Below are positions 23,407-35,200 of a DNA stretch of 64,000 nucleotides, in pieces. The notes under the pieces were generated by a model, which was not told the origin of the DNA, ran no database searches, and saw nothing but the letters and a program-made list of their open reading frames with translations. The translations under genes were made by a program, and so were the position numbers. Within the stretch, counting starts at the first letter, position 1, and every line of letters begins with the position of its first letter. The DNA comes from Ridgeia piscesae (taxonomy: Eukaryota; Annelida; Polychaeta; Sabellida; Siboglinidae): positions 441,001 through 505,000 of the forward strand of contig JAODUO010000157.1 of the NCBI GenBank assembly GCA_025642075.2. Direction: 5' to 3'.

Positions 23407-26400
23407 TTAACAATATTTAACAAGATTGCCACCTAGAGATTCAACTCTAGATGGCAGGTGGACTAGGAAGCCATTTGGCTTATCGAGAGTCCAACCTATC
23501 TATCTAAGTATACCCCGCCCTTCTTAGGTATATGTCAATTTTATTTTTAAATATATTAACACTGCTAGCACCTACACAATCAGCTGATAATCTGTTCCAT
23601 TCGTTTACTGTTCTTTGTGAAAATGAAAATTTTCTAATATCTAGTCTACACTGCTTCTTTGCTAATGTAACTCCATGTCCTCTAGTCCTTCTCTCTTCCT
23701 TGACTTGAAAAAAATATTTCTGTCAATATTTTCATATCCATTCAATATTTAAACACCTCAATCTGATCTCCTCTCAATCTTCTGGTTTCTAGTGTTGTTA
23801 AGCCACATTCTTTTAGACGCATTTCATAACTAATATTCCTGAGTTTTGGTATCATTTGGTTGCTCTCCTTTGTACTCTTTCTAGCATATCAATATCCTTC
23901 TTGCGATATGGCCTCCATGCTTGTATACAATATTCTAAGTGAGGCCTAACTATTGTTTTATACAGGGTATTATTAGTTCTTTTTCTTTGTACACTATATT
24001 TCGCCTAATTAATCCAAGAATTTGGTTTCCCTTCGCTGCTGCAATTCCACACTGCTCTGATACCTTCATGTCAGCACTAATAGTTAACCTAAGTCCTTTT
24101 CCTTTAGGTAGTATTTAGTACAGTATCACCCATTGTATATTGTGCATCTTCATTCCCATGTCCTGTGTGAAGGCACTACACTTTCCAAAATTAAACAGCA
24201 TTTGCCACTTCTCAGACCATTCTATCAACTTATTAAGATCATCTTGTAAATGCTGTCTATCTGCATCACTTTAAATTTTCCTAAACACTTTTGTGTCGTC
24301 CGCAAACTTCAACACCTTGCTTGTTATGTCATCATCCAAATCATTGATATATATTAAGAATAAAATAGGTCCCAGTACTGATCCCTGCGGTACTCCACTC
24401 AAAACCGGTTTCCAGTTTGAAACCTCCCCATCAACTACTACTCTTTGTCTTCTACCAATAAGCCATTTTTCTATCCAGTTGATCATTCCATTTCCTATGC
24501 CATGGGCCTTTAGTTTAAGTAGTAGTCTTTGGTGTGGCACTTTGTCAAAGGCTTTTTAAAATCTAAGTAGATTATATCTACTGGTGATCCCTCATCTAGC
24601 CACTTTGTGACATCTTCCAAAAAACATAACATATTTGTTAAGCATGACCTCGCTTTTAAAAACCCATGTTGAGATGGGTTTATCAATTTATTTTTAACAA
24701 GAAAATCAACCAGGTGATCTTTAATTAGTCTTTCTAATAGTTTGCAAATCACCGATGTTAAACTCACTGGTCTATAGTTCTCTGACTTGTTTCTCGAACC
24801 TTTTTTAAATAATGGTATAATGTTTGCTTCTTTCCATTCTAACGGAACTATTCCCTCCTCTAATGACAAATTGAACACTGTTGCAAGCGGTATGCTGATT
24901 TGTTCTACAATTTCCAATAGTAATTTGGGAGGAATCCCATCACTCCAGGTGATTTATTATCCTTCATATCTCTTATTTTCATAGCTACCATTGTTGGGGT
25001 TACAATTAGTTGTCCTAAATAGTCAAACTCTCTCCCTTCGAACTTAGTCTCAAGTACTGGTAATATACTAATATCTTCCCTGGTAAACACCGAACTAAAG
25101 TACTCATTTAGGTTTTCTGCCATTACAAATCCCTCTGTTTTTATGTTTCCATCACTACCTTCTAGAGGACCGACCTTATCCTGAACTTTCTGTTTACTTC
25201 GAACATACGCATAAAAACTCTTGCTGTCATGTTTTATATTAAAAGCTATTTTTTGTTCGTAGCTTCTCTTTGAATTTCTAATTTCAGCTGTAGCTTGATT
25301 AAGTGCTTCTTTATAAATGCTATAGTCTTCTCACTTCCGGTATGTCTATATGTCTTCCACATCATTTGCTTGTACTTGATTTTTCTAATGGCTTCCTTCG
25401 ATAAGTGTTTCTTCTTTGACCGTTTCCCCTGTTTTTTCAAGGGGACAAATTTGTCAACGACGCAGTCAATTTCACTCTTTAAAATATTCCAGCATTCTGT
25501 TGCTGTCTTATTCTTCAGTGTGTTATTCCAGTCTATCTTTGCTAAATATTCCCTCATGTCCTTATATCTTCCTTTGTGAAAATTTTTCCTGTACCTTATT
25601 TTTCTATTCCGTTCTCCCTTTACTTTGATGATAAAATGTATCTGGTTGTGATCACTACACCCAGTGGCTCACATATCTTGACATTATCAACAAATTCCTT
25701 CTGTGAGCTCAATACTATGTCTAACACGTTCTCGCCCCTGGTTGCTTCTAACACATGTTGAGAAAGGAAACTATCTTGTACTAAATTTAAAAACTCTTGA
25801 TCCTCTCTCCCGGTACTCTGTAGAGATGTCCACTGTATATGCCCATGGTTAAAATCCCCCATAATAATACAGTCCCGTTTACTCACTTCTTTGATAGCGT
25901 TATGTATTTTTTCATTATCTTCCATGCTTATGTTTGGACTCCGATACACTAACCCAACAGTTAATGTTGACTTTCCTGTAACTATGTTACACCAGACAGC
26001 ATCTTCACATTCTGCTTCTTTTACTAATTTTATTTCATAAGCTTGGATGGATTCTTTAATATATAAAATAACTCCCTCCCCTTCTTCCTAATCTATCTTT
26101 CCTAAACATTACATACCCTGTCATTCCTAATTCGCATCTGATATATCAGGTGTGGCCCAAGATTCAGTTATACCTATTATGTAGGGTCAATATCTTCTAC
26201 CATAATGTTTAGTTCATTTCTTTTGTTTACTATGCTCCTTGCATTTAAACAAACACATTTATAACCAAATTCCGTAGGGCTTTCCAGGCTGTTCTTTGCT
26301 GATGTCTTTTTGCTATCTTTATCTATGCCTCTATTTTGGCTTCTCTGTGTATCCCCCTGCGAAACTAGTTTAAAAAGTTGCAACCTGTTCCATTATTCAT

Positions 26401-26985
26401 CGATCGAAGAAGGTTCTCGGAGAACACTGCTGCGCCCTTTCCCTTAGATGGAGGCCATCTCTCATAAACATGTCTTCTTTACCAATAAAATATCCCCACA
26501 AATCTACAAATCCAACTCCTTCTTCTTCACACATCTGCTCTAATAGTCCGTTAATGGCCATCCTCTTGCAATTTCTAAATGTTGTTCCCCTTCCCCTCAT
26601 CACTGGCAAGATTCTGAGATATGATCTGTTCAACTCTCGTCTTCTTCAGTGTCTCTACCAACTCTCTGTATCTCTTTACTATCCTGGTTGTTCCATCCCT
26701 GTCTGCATTGTTCGTCCCTACATGTACTAATATAGACCCCTTTGGCCATGCCCCAAAACTTTCTCTACCCGTTCAGTCACATGCTCTATCATAGCCCCCG
26801 GAAGACAAACAACAACGTCTTCTCCTTTGCTTAATGTCCTGTCTGTCTTTCGCAAAATGGAGTCTCCCATAAATACCCTTTCTCTTCTCAATGCCCCCTC
26901 GATCATGCTTCAGAGTAGCTCCTCCGTTTGTTTCTAATTAGTGCTGTCTTGTCCCAATCTATAATGTTCACACATCTAGTTCAGT
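23407..26985 (-). mobile_element. CR1-type LINE, longer copy B with ORF1 esterase
   Basis: From its 3' end (23407) the copy matches copy A through the stem-loop and reverse transcriptase (GVPQGSVLGP, FADD, HQRLLLKLKAHGIGNG), with several frameshifts. It continues 5' into an APE-type endonuclease: LNARSIVNKRNEL at 26240-26280 and MGDFNHGHIQW, VLDIVLSSQKEFV at 25650-25860. Further 5' is an ORF1 region with an SGNH/GDSL hydrolase-like domain: GDSIL near 26860, VHVGTNN near 26715, GLHLRERA near 26440. Such esterase domains are known in CR1 ORF1 proteins. Both ORFs are broken. Confidence 0.9.
26397..26945 (-). pseudogene. CR1 ORF1 esterase (SGNH hydrolase) remnant
   Basis: Block I (GDSIL), block III (VHVGTNN) and block V (DGLHL, with the catalytic Asp and His) occur in the order expected for SGNH hydrolases. 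Frameshifts separate them: after VLGHG near 26750 and before ILPVMRGRG near 26620. Confidence 0.75.
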
Positions 26986-27069
26986 TCTTATTTTAAAATG
27001 AAAGTAAGACACATGAAACATTTGTCAAATTTATTGAGGATAAGTTTAAATTGAGGCAAATAATTAAAA

Positions 27070-27310
27070 TTGTTACCTGAATGGGCCATTCCATTGTGGC
27101 TCCAGTTTGCCACCTTTCCTCCCGATGTTCCTCATGTTTTTGAAATGATACCCCACGCGCAATGGCTGGCTCCCATTGACAGTGCAAGTCTTCCAGGATA
27201 AGCTTCACAAATACTTGGGAAAGTAGAATTTAAATCCCTCGGATTACTCAGGGCATAGTTTTCGTCGAGGGGGGCATTCTTTGCCTTGCAATATGGGCTT
27301 CCATCAGAAG
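27070..27310 (-). pseudogene. Possible LTR-retrotransposon integrase C-terminal fragment
   Basis: One minus-strand frame reads VGYHFKNMRNIGRKGGKL then EPQWNGPF at about 27075-27150. This resembles the G-K-L-x-P-x-W-x-G-P-F end of integrases of Gypsy/BEL-type elements. The upstream open frames on the same strand are in other phases and are not recognised. Confidence 0.4.
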
Positions 27311-27663
27311 TCATCAAGGCACAGGGGGACTGGGCTAGTAATGCCTATGAGAATTACATTAATCCCATATGGAAAATGCGCAAACACCTTGCAGCTACCC
27401 TAGGGAGATATATACAGTAATACACTCTACATACTACCAGGGTTTGGGTGTGTTCTGGGAGTTTGCATTGTTATATGGCGATTGTCTGTATACTTGCACA
27501 TACATGTATACTATGACTATGTATGGTGATTATTTGAACATGTGGTTATTGCATAACATTAAAACAATGCAGATCTACAAGTTCACCCATGCAACCCTGT
27601 CTTACTCTTATTTGTTCACCAACCTGACCGAGTGTCAGGGCGATTTATTGCTAACAGACTGAT

Positions 27664-28186
27664 TAATATTGAGTTTACCACACTATCATAGACATATAGC
27701 GATTTACGTAGTGCAGGTAATAAACACGATTTTAGGCCGTATGTGTCTTTTACGGGATTTGCATTTTACGTTGTTGTACGTTGTGGTTTCGATAAGCACT
27801 TATATCTGACAAGTTGTCTAAATGCATATAATCATAACACATGTATACGTTTGCCCTAAACAGGTTGTACTGCGCGAAAAATGGCACTCTTCATTAATAA
27901 TCAAGATCGTCAAACACAAGTTGCCGCTAATACCAGAGACTTCTAATACCATGGCAACCACCATAATGATCGATTAAAATTCATGATTTCCGTGATCATT
28001 GTCACCGGCAAAGTGTTCCATTGCTTCTGCTTGTAATAATCCTTCGGAAATATAACTGATCGAAACACGCTAATTGAGAACAGTTCGATTATTACAAACA
28101 AAAACAAAACAAATTCCTATTATGTGAACATGGATAATATGGATTTCCTGCCCCCAGCCTCGCGAGACTTGCACGCCCTATTAGTT
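27664..28186 (+). repeat. Dispersed 0.5-kb repeat, copy 1
   Basis: The repeat starts TATTGAGTTTACCACACT and ends near CGAGACTTGCACGCCCTA. It matches 62944-63466 in the same orientation and 40262-40742 inverted, along its whole length. It carries no coding sequence. It is probably a non-autonomous element. Confidence 0.9.
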
Positions 28187-28647
28187 CTGCTAGTAGTCGC
28201 CATTTTCGATCAATGGCATCAACGCAGATAATCAGAGCAAATGACAGTCGAGTTATTGTCAGAATTAACAATGTTTTGATAATAATAATACGTATGATTT
28301 CTTATGCGCTAATATACTCAAAACTCAAACTAAAAGACAAAGCCAACATTGAGCGTGCATCTACGTATCGAGAGTAGCAGTTTTGAAATTTGACCAACAA
28401 GAGCGTTCGTTAACGTCACCTGATCTTGCGTCACCCACGCCAAGACTACATCATGTTTTTGATCTCGTAGGCGTCCCTGCCGTTAGTGTTTGAGAGACAA
28501 TTTTGCCTGACATGAATATTACTCAAATGTACATTGTATGCTATTTTTAATATTCAGCAGCGAAAGCAACACATGGAATACAGATTGCAAAATAGCTGTA
28601 TGTTTACGGTTGTGCGAACGTTGAGCGGTGCCGCTGTTAACGTTGCA

Positions 28648-28888
28648 GGCCGCCGATGACGGAAGTGCCAGTGTTGACAGCGGTGTCATCATTCCAGCTC
28701 CAAGGGACATGCTGCCGCACATGACGCGTTCGACCAGCGAGACATCGTCACATCGACCGATAGCGAGAGTGGTGTATAACACCCGGATACACTCGAGGTC
28801 CAGCAGCAAACTGCGACTGGCGCGAGTCAGGGCAACAAGCACCCGCTCCGAAGACCGCCAGGTCGGATGATCGCGCCGTTGGTCGTGG
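28648..28888 (+). other. Exon-like block of unknown gene
   Basis: A GC-richer block bounded by acceptor TAACGTTGCAG and strong donor GTAAGTAC. One frame is open for 74 codons (SASVDSGVIIPAPRD, SETSSHRPIARVVYN, rich in Ser and Arg) and ends in TGA at 28868-28870, before the donor. The product is not recognised. It may be a terminal coding exon, an untranslated exon or noise. Confidence 0.25.
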
Positions 28889-29009
28889 TAAGTACATGCA
28901 TGAACAGAGCGTATTGTTCGGTGTGAAAACGGGGACGTATAGGCCTACACATGACTGACATTTCTACTACTACCGGGTACTGGCCACGGTCTTGGCTGAA
29001 AGTCATTAT

Positions 29010-29525
29010 ATATAAAGGAATAGGAATACAATGTGTTAAAATAACATCATTATAATAGCTAGGAACAAATATGTGTTAAAATAATTAGGCGCCATTGCAC
29101 TATACCTAAAGTAATAGGAATAAAATGTGTTAAAATAAGGAATAGCCATTGTATCTAAAATGTGTTAAAATAAGGAGTAACCATTATATCTAAAGGAATA
29201 TGAATAACATATGTTAAAATATGGAATGTCCATTGTGTATAATGGAATAAAATGTGTTAAAATGACGAGTATAGCCATTGCATCTAAAGGAACAGGAATA
29301 AAATGTGTTAAAATAAGGAGTAGCCGTTATATCTAATGGAATAGGAATAACATGTGTTAAAATAAGGAGTAGCCATTATATTTAATGGGATAGGAATAAA
29401 ATATGTCAAAATCAGCAGTAACCATTATATCTAAAGGAATAGGAATCAAATGTGTTAAAATAAGGAGTAGCCATTATATATAAACGAATAGGAATCAAAT
29501 GTGTTAAAATCAGGAGTAACCTCGG
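29010..29525. repeat. Degenerate repeat of about 50 bp (AATGTGTTAAAATAAGGAGTA)
   Basis: About ten imperfect copies of a block built from AGGAATA, AAATGTGTTAAAATAAG and AGTAGCCATTATATCTAAA. The period is irregular because units have gained and lost short segments. Confidence 0.85.
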
Positions 29526-29760
29526 TTTAACACACCCCAAAGGCAAAGAAATGTGTCGCTGCTAACGAAATACTCAGAAATTATAAGTTGTTTTCGATTG
29601 CTATAGTAAACTATTTCAGACATTGGAAGGGAATCTGAATAAATTAATTAATGCGAACCATTACATGAATAACATCAAGAATGTATATGTACGAACGATT
29701 GCAGCATGTATACTATAAGGAACTATACACAGTCATTGACGCCATTGTTTCTTGCCATAC

Positions 29761-30042
29761 AGATGCGCTGCTGAGACATCCCATATTCTGCCATCGTCGT
29801 ACGAAGACGAAGTTGTCGTATTTCTCATTCTGTTTCCGGTTGTGTTCACCGTGTTGATTGTCATCACGAACAGCCTCCCCCCCGCGGCGCTGTCCCCAAT
29901 GGAGCGGCAGGTGACATTAGACAGCGCCAGGGTCAACGACACTGTCAGCGTCGCCGTCAGCGTCAGCTACAGCGACAAAGAGGGCGTCAGAGACTACCAT
30001 TATTCCCTCCACCAGTTCGCTAGTGTCGTGCACACAATATAA
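29761..30042 (+). other. Exon-like block encoding a membrane helix, unknown gene
   Basis: The acceptor TTGCCATACAG at 29760 is followed by an open frame to TAA at 30042. It encodes SYEDEVVVFLILFPVVFTVL and then a Ser/Val-rich tail, with one predicted membrane helix. Base composition is GC-rich like the real exons here. A polyadenylation-like AATAAA lies at 30512. Joining it to 28648-28888 creates a stop codon at the junction, so the two blocks do not form a simple two-exon gene. Not recognised. Confidence 0.3.
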
Positions 30043-30044
30043 TA

Positions 30045-31896
30045 TCCGTTATTCCGCGCTTACGGTGTTCCTCGCTGTAAGACCAATCGCTTCAAGAACT
30101 CTTTTGTGCCGTATAATTGGCTGTGAATGGACTTCCCTATTTACCGACGAACATTACTGGCATTGAACTGTGAATCTTTTTAGCTATTTATTAAATTGAT
30201 CTATTTTATACTAATTTAACTAGTTGTATTTTTTGGTCACGTTGTATGTTCCATTTATAATAATATAGTTTGCTAAATATTTTTATTTTTATGCTTTAAT
30301 TTATCTAAATGTATATATTCATATTAGAGAACATTAACAGTTTTACTATCCGACATTTTTTTCGTTTTAATTTTACTAGACATTCTAATTAGTAAAACTT
30401 TCATATATTGTTATGCTTTCATAAATAGTTTTACTAATATACATTAATGAATTTGTTATCAACCATAATGTTCTTATTGTACAATTCAGCCGCTTTGGCT
30501 GCCAGTGAAGTCAATAAACTTTCATATTATTATATATTTTAAAAACTTTTTTATATTATATATCCGGAGCCAGTTTCACGAAGCCGCTAAGAACGTCCAG
30601 TACGCTAAAGCCAGCCGCCCACCGCCCGATTGTTCCCGCTACGACAATCGGGCAGTAGTAGTAAATGAAACGTTTTTTCAATAAGCGAACGTAATAGCAA
30701 TTGGATACATTTTAATACGTTTTATGAGAGCGGCCCCTGTGATGTTGGAAATTATCTACTGTTAGGGGTTTAATTCGTATACTTTAAAAACTCTAAATGT
30801 ATTTTTAATACAATTATTTTGCGACTTAATTTCCACCTCGCTGTGGCAGACCACATATTAAATATTGAGCAAACTTGGAACAAAACGCAGAGTTCTACTC
30901 GCCTCTTTCTGTGGACATTCGCTTAATTCGTTGCACTATTAGCCTCTGATCTAAAAATAACATGAGTATTTCACTTAGAGCAACATGTCTAAATCTCTAT
31001 TCATACAACACTAGCAACAATAGCAGTGACAATAGGTGTCACTGCAGTTTGATCGGCGGGAAGATAGCGGAATTTGGGGGAGATCGAGAAGCAATGAGCT
31101 AAACAACGAGGCTATGTTTTCAAGTGGGAAATGATAAGTGGGAGTATCCAATAAGTGTATTCCTGACGTCTGGCTGTGTACAGAAGTGAACGAAACAGAG
31201 ATCCAGCGTCCGCGTCCATTCTTGACATCATTAAATTGCCCGTTTGCGACGGTGGCGGAGTCGGGGCTTGGAAACCGAGTGGTTGGCATCGATGTCCGCA
31301 CTGCCAGTCGGCCCGCAGATGCTTCTTTCCCTAGGCCTGCCGTCGTATCCAACGACTGCTAAATCAAGCACTTCTCGCAGGGATCTGCCACGGCTAGTTT
31401 GCATGGCAAACACGTATAGCTTGCGAGGATGATACTGCTGCCTGACCGGCGCAATTCCGGCTTTCATTTACCCTACCACACTCGATCAATTAATCTCAAA
31501 AACACCATCTTCGCAAGCCATAGTTATGTATAGCCTCACCATACATATAGGCCTATGACAGTATATGTATATTATGTTAAACATCATATATATCAACTTT
31601 CATTGTGCCTTTTCTAATAAATGTACATCTCCTTAGAATATTATTGTCTAAGTGTGTAATATTATATAAACCAATACATATATACATTAATTTTATAATC
31701 GTTTGTGGAGAACCAATATATGCTCAGGATTGACAGGCCATGATACTCACAGTGTTGTGTAATGGTGCCGGCATATAGCAGCAGGTTGGAATTCCAGCCA
31801 CAGACGGCGCAAGACGAAAAGGCCACAGGGACGTGATTCTGAAACTGAACGTCCGGTGTGATTCCGTCGCGCGCTGTCGCTACGAAGAAATGAAAC
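30045..31896. other. Spacer upstream of HTRA2
   Basis: AT-rich DNA to 31000. A GC-richer patch at 31040-31460 has overlapping open frames on both strands (for example YHPRKLYVFAMQTSRGRSLR on minus) that I cannot assign; it may be a decayed element. The HTRA2 promoter presumably lies just before 31897; no motif was assigned. Confidence 0.4.
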
Positions 31897-32273
31897 ATGG
31901 CGGCGCCCTTGAAGGGAGTTGGCGGCGCTGTTAGACTATTTACAAACATTCGCATTGCAGCGTGTCGGTGTAGACACAGTTGCACCACAAAAACAGTCCT
32001 GATTCCCACCAGACAGTATGGCAACAGAGCGCCAGTTGTCCAAACCGTGAAGTCGAAATATTGGCCGGTGGTTCTTGCGTCAGGTCTCGCTGTGGGCTAC
32101 GTAATCGGACGTGGTTGGTATGCTACGAACGCACTACCCCAGGTGGAGGCCGCTATGCCTTTCGGCGGCGGAGATTCGTTGCCTCCTCTCTCAAACAGAG
32201 GCCGTCTTAACTTCATAGCTGACGTGGTGGAGAAGGTTGCACCTACTGTTGTATATATTGAAATACAAGGCAG
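31897..32273 (+). CDS. HTRA2: HTRA2 exon 1 (targeting, membrane anchor)
   Basis: The start [15 protein letters not shown] matches the human start MAAP. The hydrophobic anchor is [17 protein letters not shown]. The tetrapeptide AMPF at residues 86-89 lies just after the anchor, where human HTRA2 exposes its IAP-binding AVPS. The donor is CAG|GTGGGT, phase 2. Confidence 0.92.
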
Positions 32274-35200
32274 GTGGGTGCACTGCAGTCAGGCATGACA
32301 TGAGCTTGTTCGGGACCGTTTTTAATACACTTTTTATACAGGCCTAGGGGTTGGCAAAACTGGTAACAAATTCGACAATTAAACGTTTGTGTCGATTCTT
32401 GACATAGATTGCATTCGGTATTATTGTTCTTTTATAAGTAGCGAATAAGGTCGCTGGTTACAATTGGCACACGCATAGCATTGCAATTTGGAAAGCAGCA
32501 TGTCTCTAGTATAAACTACCAAATAAGACCGGTTTGACTACGCGTCATCAATTTATTTTTAATTTAAATATCTGGTAGTTGACAATCGGCTAATGTGTTC
32601 AATTGGCGTCTAAGTATTAGGTCTGACTGTGGTTACACTGGTAGTGACACTGACAGCAGTGACACTGACTGGGGCAGTAATTCCTCCAACATTGAGTGTT
32701 GATTCAGGACCTTGATGACAGTGTTTTAGATAACACTGGTGCAACTTAGATTTGTGTTACGTTTTATATTTGTGGTTAGTAAACTTTTTGGCATTTTTTC
32801 TAGTAAATCAATGCTGGAAGTCCTACCCCTGCATACAGGGTAATATGTAATTTTAAGGTATAATTTGTTATATACTTACTGTGACAGTGACATTTTCTAT
32901 GAACAGTTATATCATTTTTCCACTGGGTGGACAGAAATTATAACAATTGTATACATGTGTGTGTGTGTGTGTCATCACAGGGTTAATCAAAATAAAATAA
33001 AAAATTACGATTGTCTGCAGCAATCCAATGACTGGATCAAAAATGACCGTGTCCAACGGGTCAGGGTTCATCGTCAGAGAGGACGGCCTTATACTGACCA
33101 ATGCCCACGTGGTTGCCAACAAACAGACGGTCAAGGTTCACCTAAACAACGGCAAGACATACGAAGGCTGGGTGCAGGCCGTGGACCCTGTGTCAGACCT
33201 CGCCACCGTCAAAGTGAATGCTGTATGTACTAAATGGAACCTGTATATTATATTATATGTAAATAATACACATATATTAATGCTACAATAATATAAATGT
33301 ATGTATATATATTTATATATATAGAGAGGGGGAGAGAGAGAGCACAGTAATCATATCATCATTATGCAGCTATAGTGTCCTGTGGTTGGGCGAAGGCCTC
33401 AGCATGGTGCTTCCACATCTGCCTATCTTGCTTTGTCAGATGGTACCCTTCCAGTAATCGTCTTGTTCGTCTCTCCGGTCTTCCCAGAGTAAGACTGGCG
33501 AGACCATACTCATCCACCAGCAATGTACTTGTACTCACGAAAATGTACTCGGGCCCATGTCTGCCTGGAATGTTATTGTATGGTTCGCTGTAGAAAGAAC
33601 TCCCAGTATATATATATATATAATATATATATACATACAAAATATATATATATATATATATATATACTATATATACTTAATCATTAAAAAATTATTATTA
33701 ATTAAACGTAATACATTTACTTATTTATATTTGAAAGTATTGTTGAGCACTCTATGATTACTGTATATATACTGCTAACAATACTTTCAAATATAAATAA
33801 ATAAATGTATTACGTTTAATTTATAATAATAATAATTCCTTTAATGATTAAGTAAAATAAATTTTTAGCAGTAGTCATTTCAGACTTTCAGTATCAGACA
33901 TGGGGTCAAATACTTTTGTATTTGAAATTATTTAAATATAAAAAAGTAATTATATTTGTACACTTTATTATTATAAATATCACTTGAATTGTCGTGTTCA
34001 TGTTTACCTGTAATGTTACTGTATGGTTCGCTGTAGAAAGGTCTGCCAGTGTTGAGATTGGGTGATTCGTCCACCCTGAGGACAGGGGAGTGGGTGGTTG
34101 CTGTGGGCAGTCCTTTCTCTCTCAGCAATACAGTCACAGCCGGCATTGTCAGCACCACTCAGCGCAATAGCAAAGAACTAGGCATCCACAACAAAGATAT
34201 CGACTACATCCAGACGGACGCACTCATAACCGTAAGCTTTAGTCACGCATGGACTTTTCAGTGAAATAAAAATCTTTTGGTTTGGAATTTCAGTGATATG
34301 AAAACTCTTTGTTGAACTGGAAATGTTGTGGTCATTGTTTCTGCAAAGTTCTATATACACTGTCTTTTGATGTGGGTGTGAAACAACGTCCCCTGTTGAT
34401 ACAAACGTTATGTTGTTACAGGTGTACACCTGTGTGTATACATTTATAATACTCAAGTTATGTACTTGAAATGTACCTGATTTTTTACTTGCATTTGAAA
34501 AGTAATTGTTTATCCTAGCTTACTTATTTTTGATCTTAGCTTATTTATTTTATCTTAGCTTATCATATTAAATACATAAGGCTTATGTATTTAATTCATT
34601 TATATTTAGTCAGCACATCATGTTAATGTAAAGCACTTTGATTGGCATTTAGTTACTTAAAAGGCACTATATTAAGAAATGGAATTTTTATTATTATTAA
34701 GTACAAAAAGATGTGCAAATAATAACAAATGCACTCAGGTACAAGTAATGACAAATGCACTCGGGTACAAGTACCAGTCATGACATTTTGAGATAAAAAT
34801 ATTTTTGGCATTTAAATTTATGAAACCTGCAAACTGTCTCGCAGGTATTTATGTTATTAGTTGATTGAAGCAAACTACAACTTGTTATTAGTTGATCAAT
34901 GGCATTCGATGCAAACTATGTATTGTCTTTAGGTTGCAGATATTTGTCAAATTAGATATTTATTTCATTTTCAGTTTGGACATTCTGGTGGACCTCTCAT
35001 TAACCTGGTAGGTACACATTCTGTGTTAATTTATTGGGTCAAAGGTCAGACCATATTATTTCAGGGTCAAGTCACTGTTCATGGTTTTAGTGACCGTGAT
35101 GAATATTTTGTGTAATTGTACAACGTTTGTTCATCAGCAGAAAGGCCGTCATATGTACAACTGCAACTGTGGCATGACACAGGTGTCTTGCAGAAATGTT

